Assembly (NCBI GenBank): GCA_012800565.1
Contig: JAAZIZ010000309.1
Location: forward strand, 1-9,078
Direction of reading: 5' to 3'
Length of the DNA: 9,078 bases
Origin: Lentisphaerota bacterium
GTDB taxonomy: Bacteria > Verrucomicrobiota > Lentisphaeria > Oligosphaerales > Oligosphaeraceae
The notes under the pieces were generated by a model. The model ran no database searches. It worked only from the letters and a program-made list of their open reading frames with translations, and had not been told where the DNA came from. The stretch's first letter is position 1. Each line of letters starts with the position of its first letter. The position numbers were made by a program, and so were the translations under genes. Shown here one piece after another: positions 1-5,787 of the stretch.

Positions 1-584
1 GGCGTTTGCAGTCTTATTTATCTGGCCAGGGCGGCTGGAACGAGCGTCAGTCACTGATGGCAGTAGCCAGCGGTGGCTGGCAGGGTAAGGGATTTCTGAA
101 TGGCACCCAAAAAAGCCTTGGCTATTTGCCCCGGACAGTCGCCCCCACCGACTTCATTTTTTCGGTCATCGCCGAAGAGGGCGGGTTTCTATGGGGCAGC
201 CTGCCGATTGTTCTCCTGTACATGCTGCTGCTGGGACTCTGTTTGCACTGGGGAGCGACTGCTGCCAACGAGCTGGACTGCCTGCTCTGCGTGGCATTCA
301 GCACCCTGAGCATGGTTCATATCATGGTGGGCTTGGGAATGACCGTGCGGGTGCTGCCTATTATCGGTCTGCCCTTGCCACTGCTCAGTTACGGCGGCAG
401 TTTCACCTTGTGCGTATTTGCTATGCTCGGTGTTATGGCCGCTACCAGAATGAATGTCGGGAGCGGTACCCACAGTCGCCCGCAACCAGAAATCAGCTTT
501 TCCTGGGGGCGGCTGTTGCGCTTTCAGTTGCGCCCGGCAGGGCTGACACGCACTGGCAAGACAGCCGGTGGTACTCCTGATTGA
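1..584 (+). CDS. rodA: RodA/FtsW-family peptidoglycan polymerase (SEDS), C-terminal part
   Basis: This is the C-terminal part of a SEDS glycosyltransferase, an inner-membrane enzyme that polymerises lipid II into glycan strands with a class B PBP partner. The gene starts before the window; the frame is open from the first bases, so the TTG at 6 is internal. Numbering from that codon, residues 7-62 match the large periplasmic loop of the family: GQGGW, GGWQGKG, GTQKS and then DFIFSVIAEEGGF. The family signature LPLPLLSYGGS is at 122-132. Hydrophobic stretches near 63-83, 92-113 and 128-146 look like the last membrane helices. GTQ followed by DFIF favours RodA (elongation) over FtsW (division), but the two are hard to separate on a fragment. 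An Arg-rich cytoplasmic tail of about 45 residues follows the last helix and is longer than I expect for RodA. No downstream gene is coupled; the next gene begins 383 bases later. Confidence 0.85.
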   Translation, partial: RLQSYLSGQGGWNERQSLMAVASGGWQGKGFLNGTQKSLGYLPRTVAPTDFIFSVIAEEGGFLWGSLPIVLLYMLLLGLCLHWGATAANELDCLLCVAFSTLSMVHIMVGLGMTVRVLPIIGLPLPLLSYGGSFTLCVFAMLGVMAATRMNVGSGTHSRPQPEISFSWGRLLRFQLRPAGLTRTGKTAGGTPD

Positions 585-967
585 GACCATTTTTCCTGGA
601 GCAGCAACAACAATTTACCGCATTTTTCCGGCCTCGGTTTGTTTTTTTCTCAGTTAGTGCTATGTTAATGATAAGTTTAGCAGAATTGAAGCCATCCGCA
701 GGTGTTTTTTCGGTTGCAGACAGCCGCAGCCATAGTTTGCTGAGGGATTTGTCGTTATACCGCGTGGCTCCAGGTTTTGCTGCTATGCAGCCAGGCAAAG
801 TATTTTCCCCATTATGATTTTTTCTCCGTCGTTTCCGGCAGCCTGGTTCCGACTGGCACTGGTTGGGTCAACTTTTTCCGGTGGAAAATCAGTTTAACGA
901 CTCCTAAGGTTTATTTAAGCTAATCTATTATTGTCAATCCCAAGCAAACGAGGCAAGAGAACAAGAT
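585..967. other. Intergenic spacer between rodA and the NYN-domain gene
   Basis: This stretch is visibly richer in A and T than its neighbours, and I see no credible gene in it. The open frames crossing it (581-817 plus, 493-798 minus) have no recognisable motif and no ribosome binding site. It holds a weak terminator-like element after rodA and a small hairpin at 779-791 (GCTGC, TAT, GCAGC). The A/T-rich stretch 911-931 includes TATTAT at 926-931, a possible -10 box for the downstream gene. No convincing -35 box sits 16-18 bases before it, so I do not call a promoter. Confidence 0.6.
617..648 (+). terminator. Weak terminator-like element after rodA
   Basis: ACCG at 617-620 can pair with CGGT at 635-638, with a 14-base loop that holds a small alternative CCG/CGG pairing. 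A T-rich run (TTTGTTTTTTT, 638-648) follows directly. It lies about 30 bases after the rodA stop, where a terminator would be expected. The 4-bp stem is too short to be convincing, so the T-run is the main support. Confidence 0.2.
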
Positions 968-2239
968 ATGACGCAAAAAACTCAACAATTCGCCCTCCTG
1001 ATGGATGTCGAGAATTTCCTCGACAGTATCAATGCTGATGGCAACTTATCAGTGGGTGAATTAATTACCGGCCTGGAGCAGCGCCTGGGCAGGGTTGTTT
1101 ATCGCCAGGCGATCGCAGACTGGAGCAACACCAAGTTGCGCAAGTTCGCCCAGGAATGTCAACGTCAGGGCGTGGAGATGCTGCATGTTATCCGCTCTCA
1201 GAGCAAGAACTTCTCTGATGCTGTTCTGTCCGCTCAGGCTCTGGAATGTCAACGCACGCATACCAATCTCAACGGTTTCATTCTGGTCACCGGCGAAGCT
1301 GATCTTCTGCCTCTGGTCACGCAACTGAAAGCCTTTGGCAGCACCGTCGTCGCTTTGACTGGTGACAGCTCGCCGAACAGCCTCTGGATTCGACAGTGTG
1401 ACGAGTATATTCAGTTTGCCGCCGGCTTGGCCGGCAGTGCTCCCGCACCCGCCGCGGCGGCACCGGCGTCCTCTTCCGGCAGCAGCCGGGGTGCCGGGAA
1501 AGCCGCCAGTGTACCGGTGATCCCGCCTGCGGAAAAAAGCGCCCTGCTGGCATTTTTCAAGGAGCACATCAGCACCAATGGCTTGATGATGGACGAATTG
1601 GCCGACAAGCTCAAAGAGCAGTTCCCGGATTTTACCCCTGAGCTGGTAAATTGCCGCAACCTGGCGGAAGTGATCAAGGCGGTTGGCGGAAAGCAGTTTC
1701 AGATTGCCGACACTGATGAAGGAGTGATTGTCAGCAGTGCCGGTGAACGCAATGCCTCGCCCCTGCCGCTGGAAGAACTCCGCCGCCTCAGTTTTGCGGA
1801 TTATATGCAGGTCACCCGCTGGTATATTGAAGACGGCAATATCCGTGACCGGGTGTTGCACAATATCTATGCTCTGTTCGAAGACAGAACCCGGGTGCTG
1901 ACCAACGACGAACTGCATAACCTGGTCGATCCGGACCATATCGTCGATGAACGCCCCTGGCACGGGACTATTTTCTCGCTGGTTTACGGTGCCTGTCTGT
2001 GGGAAAGCCCCGAGGATTCGAATATCCCGCTGCCGCGCCGCCATTTGTCGCTGTTCCGCACCGTCAAGGACGAAGAGGATTTCCTGATCCGGTATTATAC
2101 CAGCCTTTTCCACAAGGCCTATACTGAGCGTCCGGACATCAATGCCCGGATGTGCGCTGAATTGATGCATCCGGACTCCGTGGAAGAGCATATTCCGCTT
2201 TATGAACAGGTGCTGGATGAATTGAGTAAGCGCCATTAG
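968..2239 (+). CDS. NYN-domain (LabA/DUF88-type) ribonuclease with OST-HTH/LOTUS-like domain
   Basis: This is a predicted cytoplasmic RNA-processing protein of 423 residues. Residues 7-153 form an NYN (PIN-like) nuclease fold. The expected acidic metal-site residues are visible: D13 and N16 in LMDVENF, D84 in SKNFSDAVLS, and D112 in LVTGEADLLPL. An Ala/Pro/Ser/Gly-rich linker (about 154-184) leads to residues 187-258. That segment matches the OST-HTH/LOTUS pattern: a helix, then NGLMMDELADKLKEQFPDF, then NLAEVIKAVGGKQFQI and a final strand (VIVSS). OST-HTH domains bind RNA. The last 160 residues (265-423) are helical and I do not recognise them. The start is the first ATG in frame; only a weak purine-rich site (GAGG, 950-953) precedes it. 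Nuclease activity is inferred from family and intact motifs. The RNA target is unknown. It heads a tight cluster with the next two genes. Confidence 0.85.
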   Translation: MTQKTQQFALLMDVENFLDSINADGNLSVGELITGLEQRLGRVVYRQAIADWSNTKLRKFAQECQRQGVEMLHVIRSQSKNFSDAVLSAQALECQRTHTNLNGFILVTGEADLLPLVTQLKAFGSTVVALTGDSSPNSLWIRQCDEYIQFAAGLAGSAPAPAAAAPASSSGSSRGAGKAASVPVIPPAEKSALLAFFKEHISTNGLMMDELADKLKEQFPDFTPELVNCRNLAEVIKAVGGKQFQIADTDEGVIVSSAGERNASPLPLEELRRLSFADYMQVTRWYIEDGNIRDRVLHNIYALFEDRTRVLTNDELHNLVDPDHIVDERPWHGTIFSLVYGACLWESPEDSNIPLPRRHLSLFRTVKDEEDFLIRYYTSLFHKAYTERPDINARMCAELMHPDSVEEHIPLYEQVLDELSKRH

Positions 2240-2252
2240 TCTCTGTCGCCTG

Positions 2253-2867
2253 ATGTACCAGATGAAGCCGGGCCATTGGATCAAGGCAGCAGTACTGCTG
2301 GCAGGCATCGTGCTGCTGTTCCTGGAAGGCTGTCTTGGCGACCGCCGGAGGTCTTCACTGATGGACATTCCCAGCGAGCATTTTACTTTCAGCTGCTCAG
2401 TGGAAAATCTGCACGGCCTGTTGCCGGAAGTCCGGGCTGCTTTGGACAGAGTCGCGCTGGAATATCTGCAGGCGACAGGAGAGCGTATCCGGGTTACCAG
2501 TGCCCGCCGCAGTCTGCGCCATTGTGCAGAACTGATGGCTGCTTTTGACCAGCAGCAGCTGGAAGGCATGTATTGCCGCAACGGATACCCTGATTACATC
2601 CGCGAGTTGGTTGCTGCCAGAAAGGACAAGGGAGCTGCGCTCTCAACCGAGGAGGTGTATCAGATTTTATGCCGGCGGCAGTCTGGCTATATTTCCTGGC
2701 ATCTGGTTGGCGGCGCAGTTGACCTCGACCGCCGGGTAACTAATCCTGAATTGCTGCAAAAACTGCTCCGGGAGAATAATTTTGCGGTTTTTGATGAGCA
2801 GGAGTTCTCGGTACCTTGTTTTCATGCGACTTACCGCGGTCTGCCCAAAACCATAATCAGGGAGTAG
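2253..2867 (+). CDS. M15-like (VanY/D-Ala-D-Ala carboxypeptidase-type) peptidase-fold protein, probable lipoprotein
   Basis: This is a small exported protein of 204 residues. The N-terminus has basic residues and a hydrophobic stretch (10-26) ending in LEGC, with Cys27 as a possible lipid-attachment site. Glu at -2 is unusual for a lipobox. The rest resembles peptidase family M15, zinc enzymes that trim D-alanine from peptidoglycan stem peptides. The core motif is SWHLVGGAVDLD at 148-159, giving HxxGxAxD with metal ligands H150 and D157. TSARRS (82-87) is like the substrate-binding SxxR stretch. The third metal ligand is probably H191 in CFHATYRG, aligned with EPWHxRYVG of VanY. In that alignment the catalytic Glu three residues before the histidine is Pro188, so the protein may be inactive or use another base. 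The start has no clear ribosome site; Met4 (2262) is an alternative. It begins 13 bases after the NYN gene and ends 3 bases before the helicase start. Confidence 0.7.
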   Translation: MYQMKPGHWIKAAVLLAGIVLLFLEGCLGDRRRSSLMDIPSEHFTFSCSVENLHGLLPEVRAALDRVALEYLQATGERIRVTSARRSLRHCAELMAAFDQQQLEGMYCRNGYPDYIRELVAARKDKGAALSTEEVYQILCRRQSGYISWHLVGGAVDLDRRVTNPELLQKLLRENNFAVFDEQEFSVPCFHATYRGLPKTIIRE

Positions 2868-2870
2868 GGC

Positions 2871-4946
2871 ATGTCGCCGGAGTTATCCGTCATATTATCT
2901 GATCTCACTGAGGCACAGCTTGCTGCAGTTACCCACAAAGACGGCCCTATGCTGGTTATTGCCGGTGCCGGCTCCGGCAAAACCCGGGTGGTGACCAGGC
3001 GCTTGGCTTGGCTGGTCGCGCAGGGTGTCTGGCCGGCACAGATTGTGGCCATGACTTTCACCAACAAGGCCGCCAGAGAGATGCGGGAGCGGGTCAACAG
3101 CCTTTGCGGCCAGGCGTTGCCCAACGTCAGCACTTTTCACAGCTTGTGTGCCCGCTTCCTGCGACAGGAAATTGAACGCGGGCCTTTCGGGCGCGACCGC
3201 AATTTTGTCATCTACGACGACAGCGAGCAGCAGGCGATCATCAAGCAATGCCTGTCGCAGCTGCCCCGGCAGTACTCCGGATTGCTGCACGGCAAAGAGA
3301 TTTCTGCCATTGTCAGCAAGAGTAAAAATGACTTTTGCAGTTTTGCTGAGGCTATTGAGGCGCTGGGCAGTGCTGCGCCGGAGCTGGCTTTGCGGATGTG
3401 CCGGCTTTACGAGGAGGGCATGCAGCGCTGCAATGCGGTGGATTTTGATGACCTGTTGTATTTTGTGGTCAAGCTGCTGCAGGAAAATCCGGCTTTGCGG
3501 GAGGTCTATCTGCATCGCTGGCGTTATCTGCTGATTGATGAATACCAGGATACCAACCATCTGCAGTATCTGCTGATGCGGCTGCTGACTTCAGAGCAGG
3601 AGAATGTGCATGTAACCGGTGATCCGGACCAATGCATTTACTCCTGGCGGGGAGCTGATTACCGCAATATCATGGATTTTACCCGGGATTTCCCGACGGC
3701 GAAGATTGTGAAGCTGGAACAGAATTATCGTTCCACCCAGAATATCCTTGAGGTCGCCAACTGTCTGATTGCGAATAACCGGCATCGTTTTGCCAAAAGC
3801 CTGTTCACCCATAACGAAGAGGGGAACCGGGTCGAAGTGATCCAGGTGCCCGCTGACCGCGATGAAGGAACCTGGATTTGCCGTACCATGCAAGCCCTGT
3901 TGCAGCAGGGCAGGGCCGGCTGCTGGCGTGAAATGGCAGTGCTCTACCGCACCAACAGCCAGTCCCGGACTTTGGAAGAGGCGATGATGCAGTTCAGCAT
4001 TCCGTATCAGATCATCGGCGGGGTGCGCTTTTATGACCGGCGGGAAATCAAGGACTTCCTGGCGGTCCTGCGTCTGAAAGTCAATCCCAGCGATATTGTG
4101 GCCCTGAAACGGCTGCTCGCTTTTCTTGACTACGGCATCGGTGCCGTGACCTTGGAAAAAATCAACCAGGCGGCTGCAGCACAATCGCAGAGCATATTTG
4201 CTTTCCTCTGCAGCGATGCTTTCCGGCAGCAGTTCGGCAGCGGCTCCGGCAGCAAGGCTCGCCGTCTGAATCAATTCTCACATTGGTGCGTTACTTTGCG
4301 CGATCTGCAGGAGGATAGTTTGCCGCTGCTGGTGTCAAGGGTCCTGGAGCACTCCGGGCTGGCTGAAGCACTGATCAAAGAATACGATCGCAGCAACGCT
4401 GAAAGCAGAATCAACAACCTGGACAGCTTGCTTGCCCGAGTACATGAGTTTGCCGCCCAAGACCCCGAGGCAGGACTGCAGGAATTCCTGGCTGAAGTCG
4501 CTCTGGTGGCAGATGTTGATGCCCATGATCCGAGTGAAGACAGCGTGGTGCTGATGACTATGCACAGCGCCAAGGGCCTGGAATTCCCGTTCGTCTTTAT
4601 TGCCGGCGCAGAAGAGGGGCTGCTGCCGCATCAGAATGCCGAAGACCTGGAGGAAGAACGGCGCCTGTTTTATGTCGCCATCACCCGTGCCCGCAAGAAC
4701 CTCTATATCCTTTGGGCCTCAAGCCGCTTCTTGTTCGGCAAAAACGACTATTTCCGCATCCCCAGCAGTTTCCTGCAGGAGCTTCCCCCCGGTACGGTCA
4801 GCTCCCGCCGGGAACAAGGCAGCGCTTCCGGGCACCATCCGATGAGCCATGGGAAAAAAGCGCGTTTTTCCCGCCGGTACAGTGATCCTGCAGACGACGA
4901 ACAGACGCCTTTTACTGATGATGTGATCAGCATTATCCAGGACTGA
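2871..4946 (+). CDS. pcrA: UvrD/PcrA/Rep-family superfamily 1A DNA helicase
   Basis: This is an ATP-dependent 3'-5' DNA helicase of 691 residues, a normal length for the family (Rep 673, UvrD 720). All motifs are present in order: Q-motif around Q16; Walker A AGAGSGKT at 31-38; Ia TFTNKAAREM at 62-71; motif II LIDEYQDTN at 221-229; III GDPDQCIYSWRGA at 250-262; IV LEQNYRS at 282-288; V TMHSAKGLEF at 563-572 with AEEGLLPH; VI RRLFYVAITRARK at 597-609. The C-terminal tail (about 638-691) is short and basic/acidic, and it lacks the Tudor-like domain of PcrA/UvrD that contacts RNA polymerase. The protein may therefore be Rep-like in function, and the symbol is a family label only. A strong ribosome site AGGGAG (2859-2864), six bases before the ATG, lies inside the end of the upstream gene, which suggests translational coupling. 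The likely role is in replication restart, repair or removal of bound proteins. Confidence 0.95.
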   Translation: MSPELSVILSDLTEAQLAAVTHKDGPMLVIAGAGSGKTRVVTRRLAWLVAQGVWPAQIVAMTFTNKAAREMRERVNSLCGQALPNVSTFHSLCARFLRQEIERGPFGRDRNFVIYDDSEQQAIIKQCLSQLPRQYSGLLHGKEISAIVSKSKNDFCSFAEAIEALGSAAPELALRMCRLYEEGMQRCNAVDFDDLLYFVVKLLQENPALREVYLHRWRYLLIDEYQDTNHLQYLLMRLLTSEQENVHVTGDPDQCIYSWRGADYRNIMDFTRDFPTAKIVKLEQNYRSTQNILEVANCLIANNRHRFAKSLFTHNEEGNRVEVIQVPADRDEGTWICRTMQALLQQGRAGCWREMAVLYRTNSQSRTLEEAMMQFSIPYQIIGGVRFYDRREIKDFLAVLRLKVNPSDIVALKRLLAFLDYGIGAVTLEKINQAAAAQSQSIFAFLCSDAFRQQFGSGSGSKARRLNQFSHWCVTLRDLQEDSLPLLVSRVLEHSGLAEALIKEYDRSNAESRINNLDSLLARVHEFAAQDPEAGLQEFLAEVALVADVDAHDPSEDSVVLMTMHSAKGLEFPFVFIAGAEEGLLPHQNAEDLEEERRLFYVAITRARKNLYILWASSRFLFGKNDYFRIPSSFLQELPPGTVSSRREQGSASGHHPMSHGKKARFSRRYSDPADDEQTPFTDDVISIIQD

Positions 4947-4966
4947 ATAATAATGTTTCGCAAGCG

Positions 4967-4996
4967 TGTCGGTTACTCAATTAATAACCGGCATTT
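4967..4996 (+). terminator. Possible intrinsic terminator after the helicase gene
   Basis: TGTCGGTTA (4967-4975) pairs with TAACCGGCA (4985-4993) as a 9-bp stem with one G-U pair and a 9-base loop. It is followed by TTTCCTGTTGTCTTT, a T-rich but interrupted tract. It begins 21 bases after the helicase stop codon. The position suits the end of the 968-4946 unit; the broken T-tract keeps confidence moderate. Confidence 0.4.
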
Positions 4997-5023
4997 CCTG
5001 TTGTCTTTCGTGTTTACTATGTG

Positions 5024-5040
5024 GCACGCTTCCAGCGTGC
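5024..5040. repeat. Hairpin: 7-bp perfect stem, TCC loop
   Basis: GCACGCT (5024-5030) pairs perfectly with AGCGTGC (5034-5040) around the loop TCC. It is the first member of the island and there is no T-tract after it. Confidence 0.75.
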
Positions 5041-5062
5041 TGCAATTTCGGGGGGACGTTTA

Positions 5063-5081
5063 CCCAGGGCGTTGCCCTGGG
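5063..5081. repeat. Hairpin: CCCAGGGC/GCCCTGGG clamp, GTT loop
   Basis: CCCAGGGC (5063-5070) pairs with GCCCTGGG (5074-5081), a perfect 8-bp stem with loop GTT. The same clamp recurs at 5212-5244 and 5563-5600. The right arm and flank (5072-5089) match 5591-5608 at 15 of 18 positions, so these two copies look homologous. Confidence 0.8.
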
Positions 5082-5093
5082 CTGGTATGTTTT

Positions 5094-5123
5094 GCGCTTT
5101 CAGCGCTTTTGCCGCTTCGCGGC
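5094..5123. repeat. Two tandem mini-hairpins with TTC loops
   Basis: GCGCT-TTC-AGCGC (5094-5106) and GCCGC-TTC-GCGGC (5111-5123) are both perfect 5-bp stems with the same TTC loop, four bases apart. The stems are short, but the shared loop and spacing suggest a common origin. Confidence 0.6.
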
Positions 5124-5135
5124 CAAGGTGACAGG

Positions 5136-5188
5136 CCTTCCTTTCCCTCCCTCCTCCCGCTGAGCGGGAGGAGGGAGGGAAAGGAAGG
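5136..5188. repeat. Perfect 25-bp stem, 3-base loop, pyrimidine arm/purine arm
   Basis: Bases 5136-5160 pair with 5164-5188 without a single mismatch around the loop TGA (5161-5163). The left arm is almost all pyrimidine (CCTTCCTTTCCC, then CTCC units) and the right arm is its purine complement, apart from the GC pairs at the apex. A palindrome this long and exact, with so small a loop, cannot arise by chance in 53 bases. It lacks a T-tract and is not a standard terminator. Confidence 0.9.
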
Positions 5189-5211
5189 AAGAGGGTGGAT
5201 GGTTCTCATTT

Positions 5212-5244
5212 CCCAGGGTAGGCCGCTGTGCGGCCAACCCTGGG
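5212..5244. repeat. Nested hairpin: CCCAGGGT/ACCCTGGG clamp on a GGCCGC/GCGGCC tip
   Basis: The outer arms CCCAGGGT (5212-5219) and ACCCTGGG (5237-5244) enclose the inner arms GGCCGC (5221-5226) and GCGGCC (5230-5235) with loop TGT. One A-A mismatch (5220/5236) joins the two stems. The total is 14 paired bases with one mismatch. Confidence 0.8.
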
Positions 5245-5256
5245 CTTTGAAGATGG

Positions 5257-5273
5257 CAACCCTGTTGGGGTTG
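5257..5273. repeat. Hairpin: CAACCC/GGGTTG, 5-base loop
   Basis: CAACCC (5257-5262) pairs with GGGTTG (5268-5273) around TGTTG. The stem is a perfect but modest 6 bp. It lies 12 bases after the preceding nested hairpin. Confidence 0.55.
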
Positions 5274-5305
5274 TTAGACCAGCCCTGCGTTTTGCCAAAC
5301 TCCAG

Positions 5306-5323
5306 GCGGGAGCAAGCTCCCGC
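5306..5323. repeat. Hairpin with AGCAAGCT apex
   Basis: GCGGGAGC (5306-5313) and GCTCCCGC (5316-5323) are perfect inverted copies separated by AA. In practice this is a 7-bp stem with loop CAAG. The apex AGCAAGCT is the exact reverse complement of the apex in the two hairpins at 5451 and 5474, so this copy points the other way. Confidence 0.75.
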
Positions 5324-5450
5324 ATCATCTCCATATCGCGCCTCCGACAGGCACAATTGGCAGCAGAAATAAGGCGAAAAAGTTTTCTGTCCCCCGTCGC
5401 AGCCTCAATCCTGCAAAGTGACATAAACAGGGCGTAAGGGCATTTGGAGC

Positions 5451-5468
5451 GCGGCAGCTTGCTGCCGC
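5451..5468. repeat. Hairpin with AGCTTGCT apex, GCGGC stem
   Basis: GCGGCAGC (5451-5458) and GCTGCCGC (5461-5468) are perfect inverted copies separated by TT. The apex AGCTTGCT (5456-5463) is shared with the next hairpin although the lower stem differs. Confidence 0.75.
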
Positions 5469-5473
5469 TTTCC

Positions 5474-5495
5474 CTGGGGGAGCTTGCTCCCCCAG
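5474..5495. repeat. Hairpin with AGCTTGCT apex, CTGGGGG stem
   Basis: Bases 5474-5483 pair perfectly with 5486-5495, giving 10 bp around TT. The apex AGCTTGCT (5481-5488) is identical to that of the preceding hairpin, while the lower stem is CTGGGGG/CCCCCAG. It starts 5 bases after its neighbour. Confidence 0.8.
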
Positions 5496-5562
5496 CCTTG
5501 TCCCCGGAGGATTTTCGCCCTCGGGTTCAGGCGTTGCCGTGGGTATATCGCGCACCGTCCCA

Positions 5563-5600
5563 CCCAGGGCGGCGCGTCCCTGCGGGCCGCTTGCCCTGGG
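5563..5600. repeat. Third CCCAGGGC/GCCCTGGG clamp with a 22-base insert
   Basis: CCCAGGGC (5563-5570) pairs with GCCCTGGG (5593-5600), the same 8-bp clamp as at 5063-5081. Here it encloses 22 GC-rich bases that can fold further (CCC 5578-5580 with GGG 5584-5586). It is the last element of the island, ending 95 bases before the promoter. Confidence 0.75.
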
Positions 5601-5694
5601 CCGGTCTATCACGCCCCATCACAAAATTTCGCACAGTAACTAATTTTTGCACGACTCCTTACTTTCAATTATTTTCACTGGTACAACTGCTCGC

Positions 5695-5722
5695 TTGACA
5701 AGATTGCCGGGTTACTTATATT
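5695..5722 (+). promoter_or_regulatory. Sigma70-type promoter for the pseudopilin-like gene
   Basis: TTGACA (5695-5700) is a perfect -35 box. TATATT (5717-5722) is a five-of-six -10 box at 16-base spacing; TATTAT (5719-5724, spacing 18) is an alternative. Transcription would start near 5729-5732, leaving a leader of roughly 58 bases. A ribosome site GGAG (5777-5780) sits 7 bases before the ATG at 5788. This is the strongest promoter match I see in the window. Confidence 0.75.
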
Positions 5723-5787
5723 ATTCAGAAGAAATGGCAATTGCTCAATTCTTTCCCCAAACCGCAGACTGACAGTGGAGATTTATC

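Larger units (their letters stand above)
5024..5600. repeat. Hairpin-dense intergenic repeat island (overview)
   Basis: The spacer between the helicase and the pseudopilin gene (4947-5787, 841 bases) contains no credible gene. Within it, 577 bases carry at least eleven inverted repeats, mostly perfect and with loops of 2-5 bases; they are listed separately. Stems are GC-rich and loops are often TTC, TCC, TGT, TGA or GTT. Short reading frames exist on both strands (for example 4953-5372, 4966-5163, 5444-5698). Their products are low-complexity by-products of the palindromes and have no proper start context. From memory, similar hairpin strings are scattered through Planctomycetota and Lentisphaerota genomes and are often mis-called as small proteins; I could not check this. 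The gap 5324-5450 between clusters shows nothing I can name. Confidence 0.8.

Noticed and set aside
581..817. A 78-codon frame in the spacer after rodA
   Set aside because: TTG start, no ribosome site, no motif, A/T-rich spacer composition.
1061..2581. A 506-codon open frame on the minus strand
   Set aside because: It is antisense to the NYN gene and the M15-like gene, both of which show clear motifs. It shows no motif and spans two genes, so it is a codon-bias shadow.
5164..5188. G-quadruplex in the purine arm
   Set aside because: The runs are mostly GGG/GG with A spacers, so a quadruplex is possible. The perfect complementary arm next to it makes a hairpin the simpler structure.
5024..5600. 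CRISPR array
   Set aside because: Repeats are hairpins of varied sequence and uneven spacing, without identical direct repeats or uniform spacers.
4953..5698. Several open frames in the hairpin island (for example 4953-5372 plus, 5060-5356 minus, 5444-5698 plus)
   Set aside because: Products are built from the palindromes, appear on both strands, have no ribosome site and match no domain. Real coding seems very unlikely.
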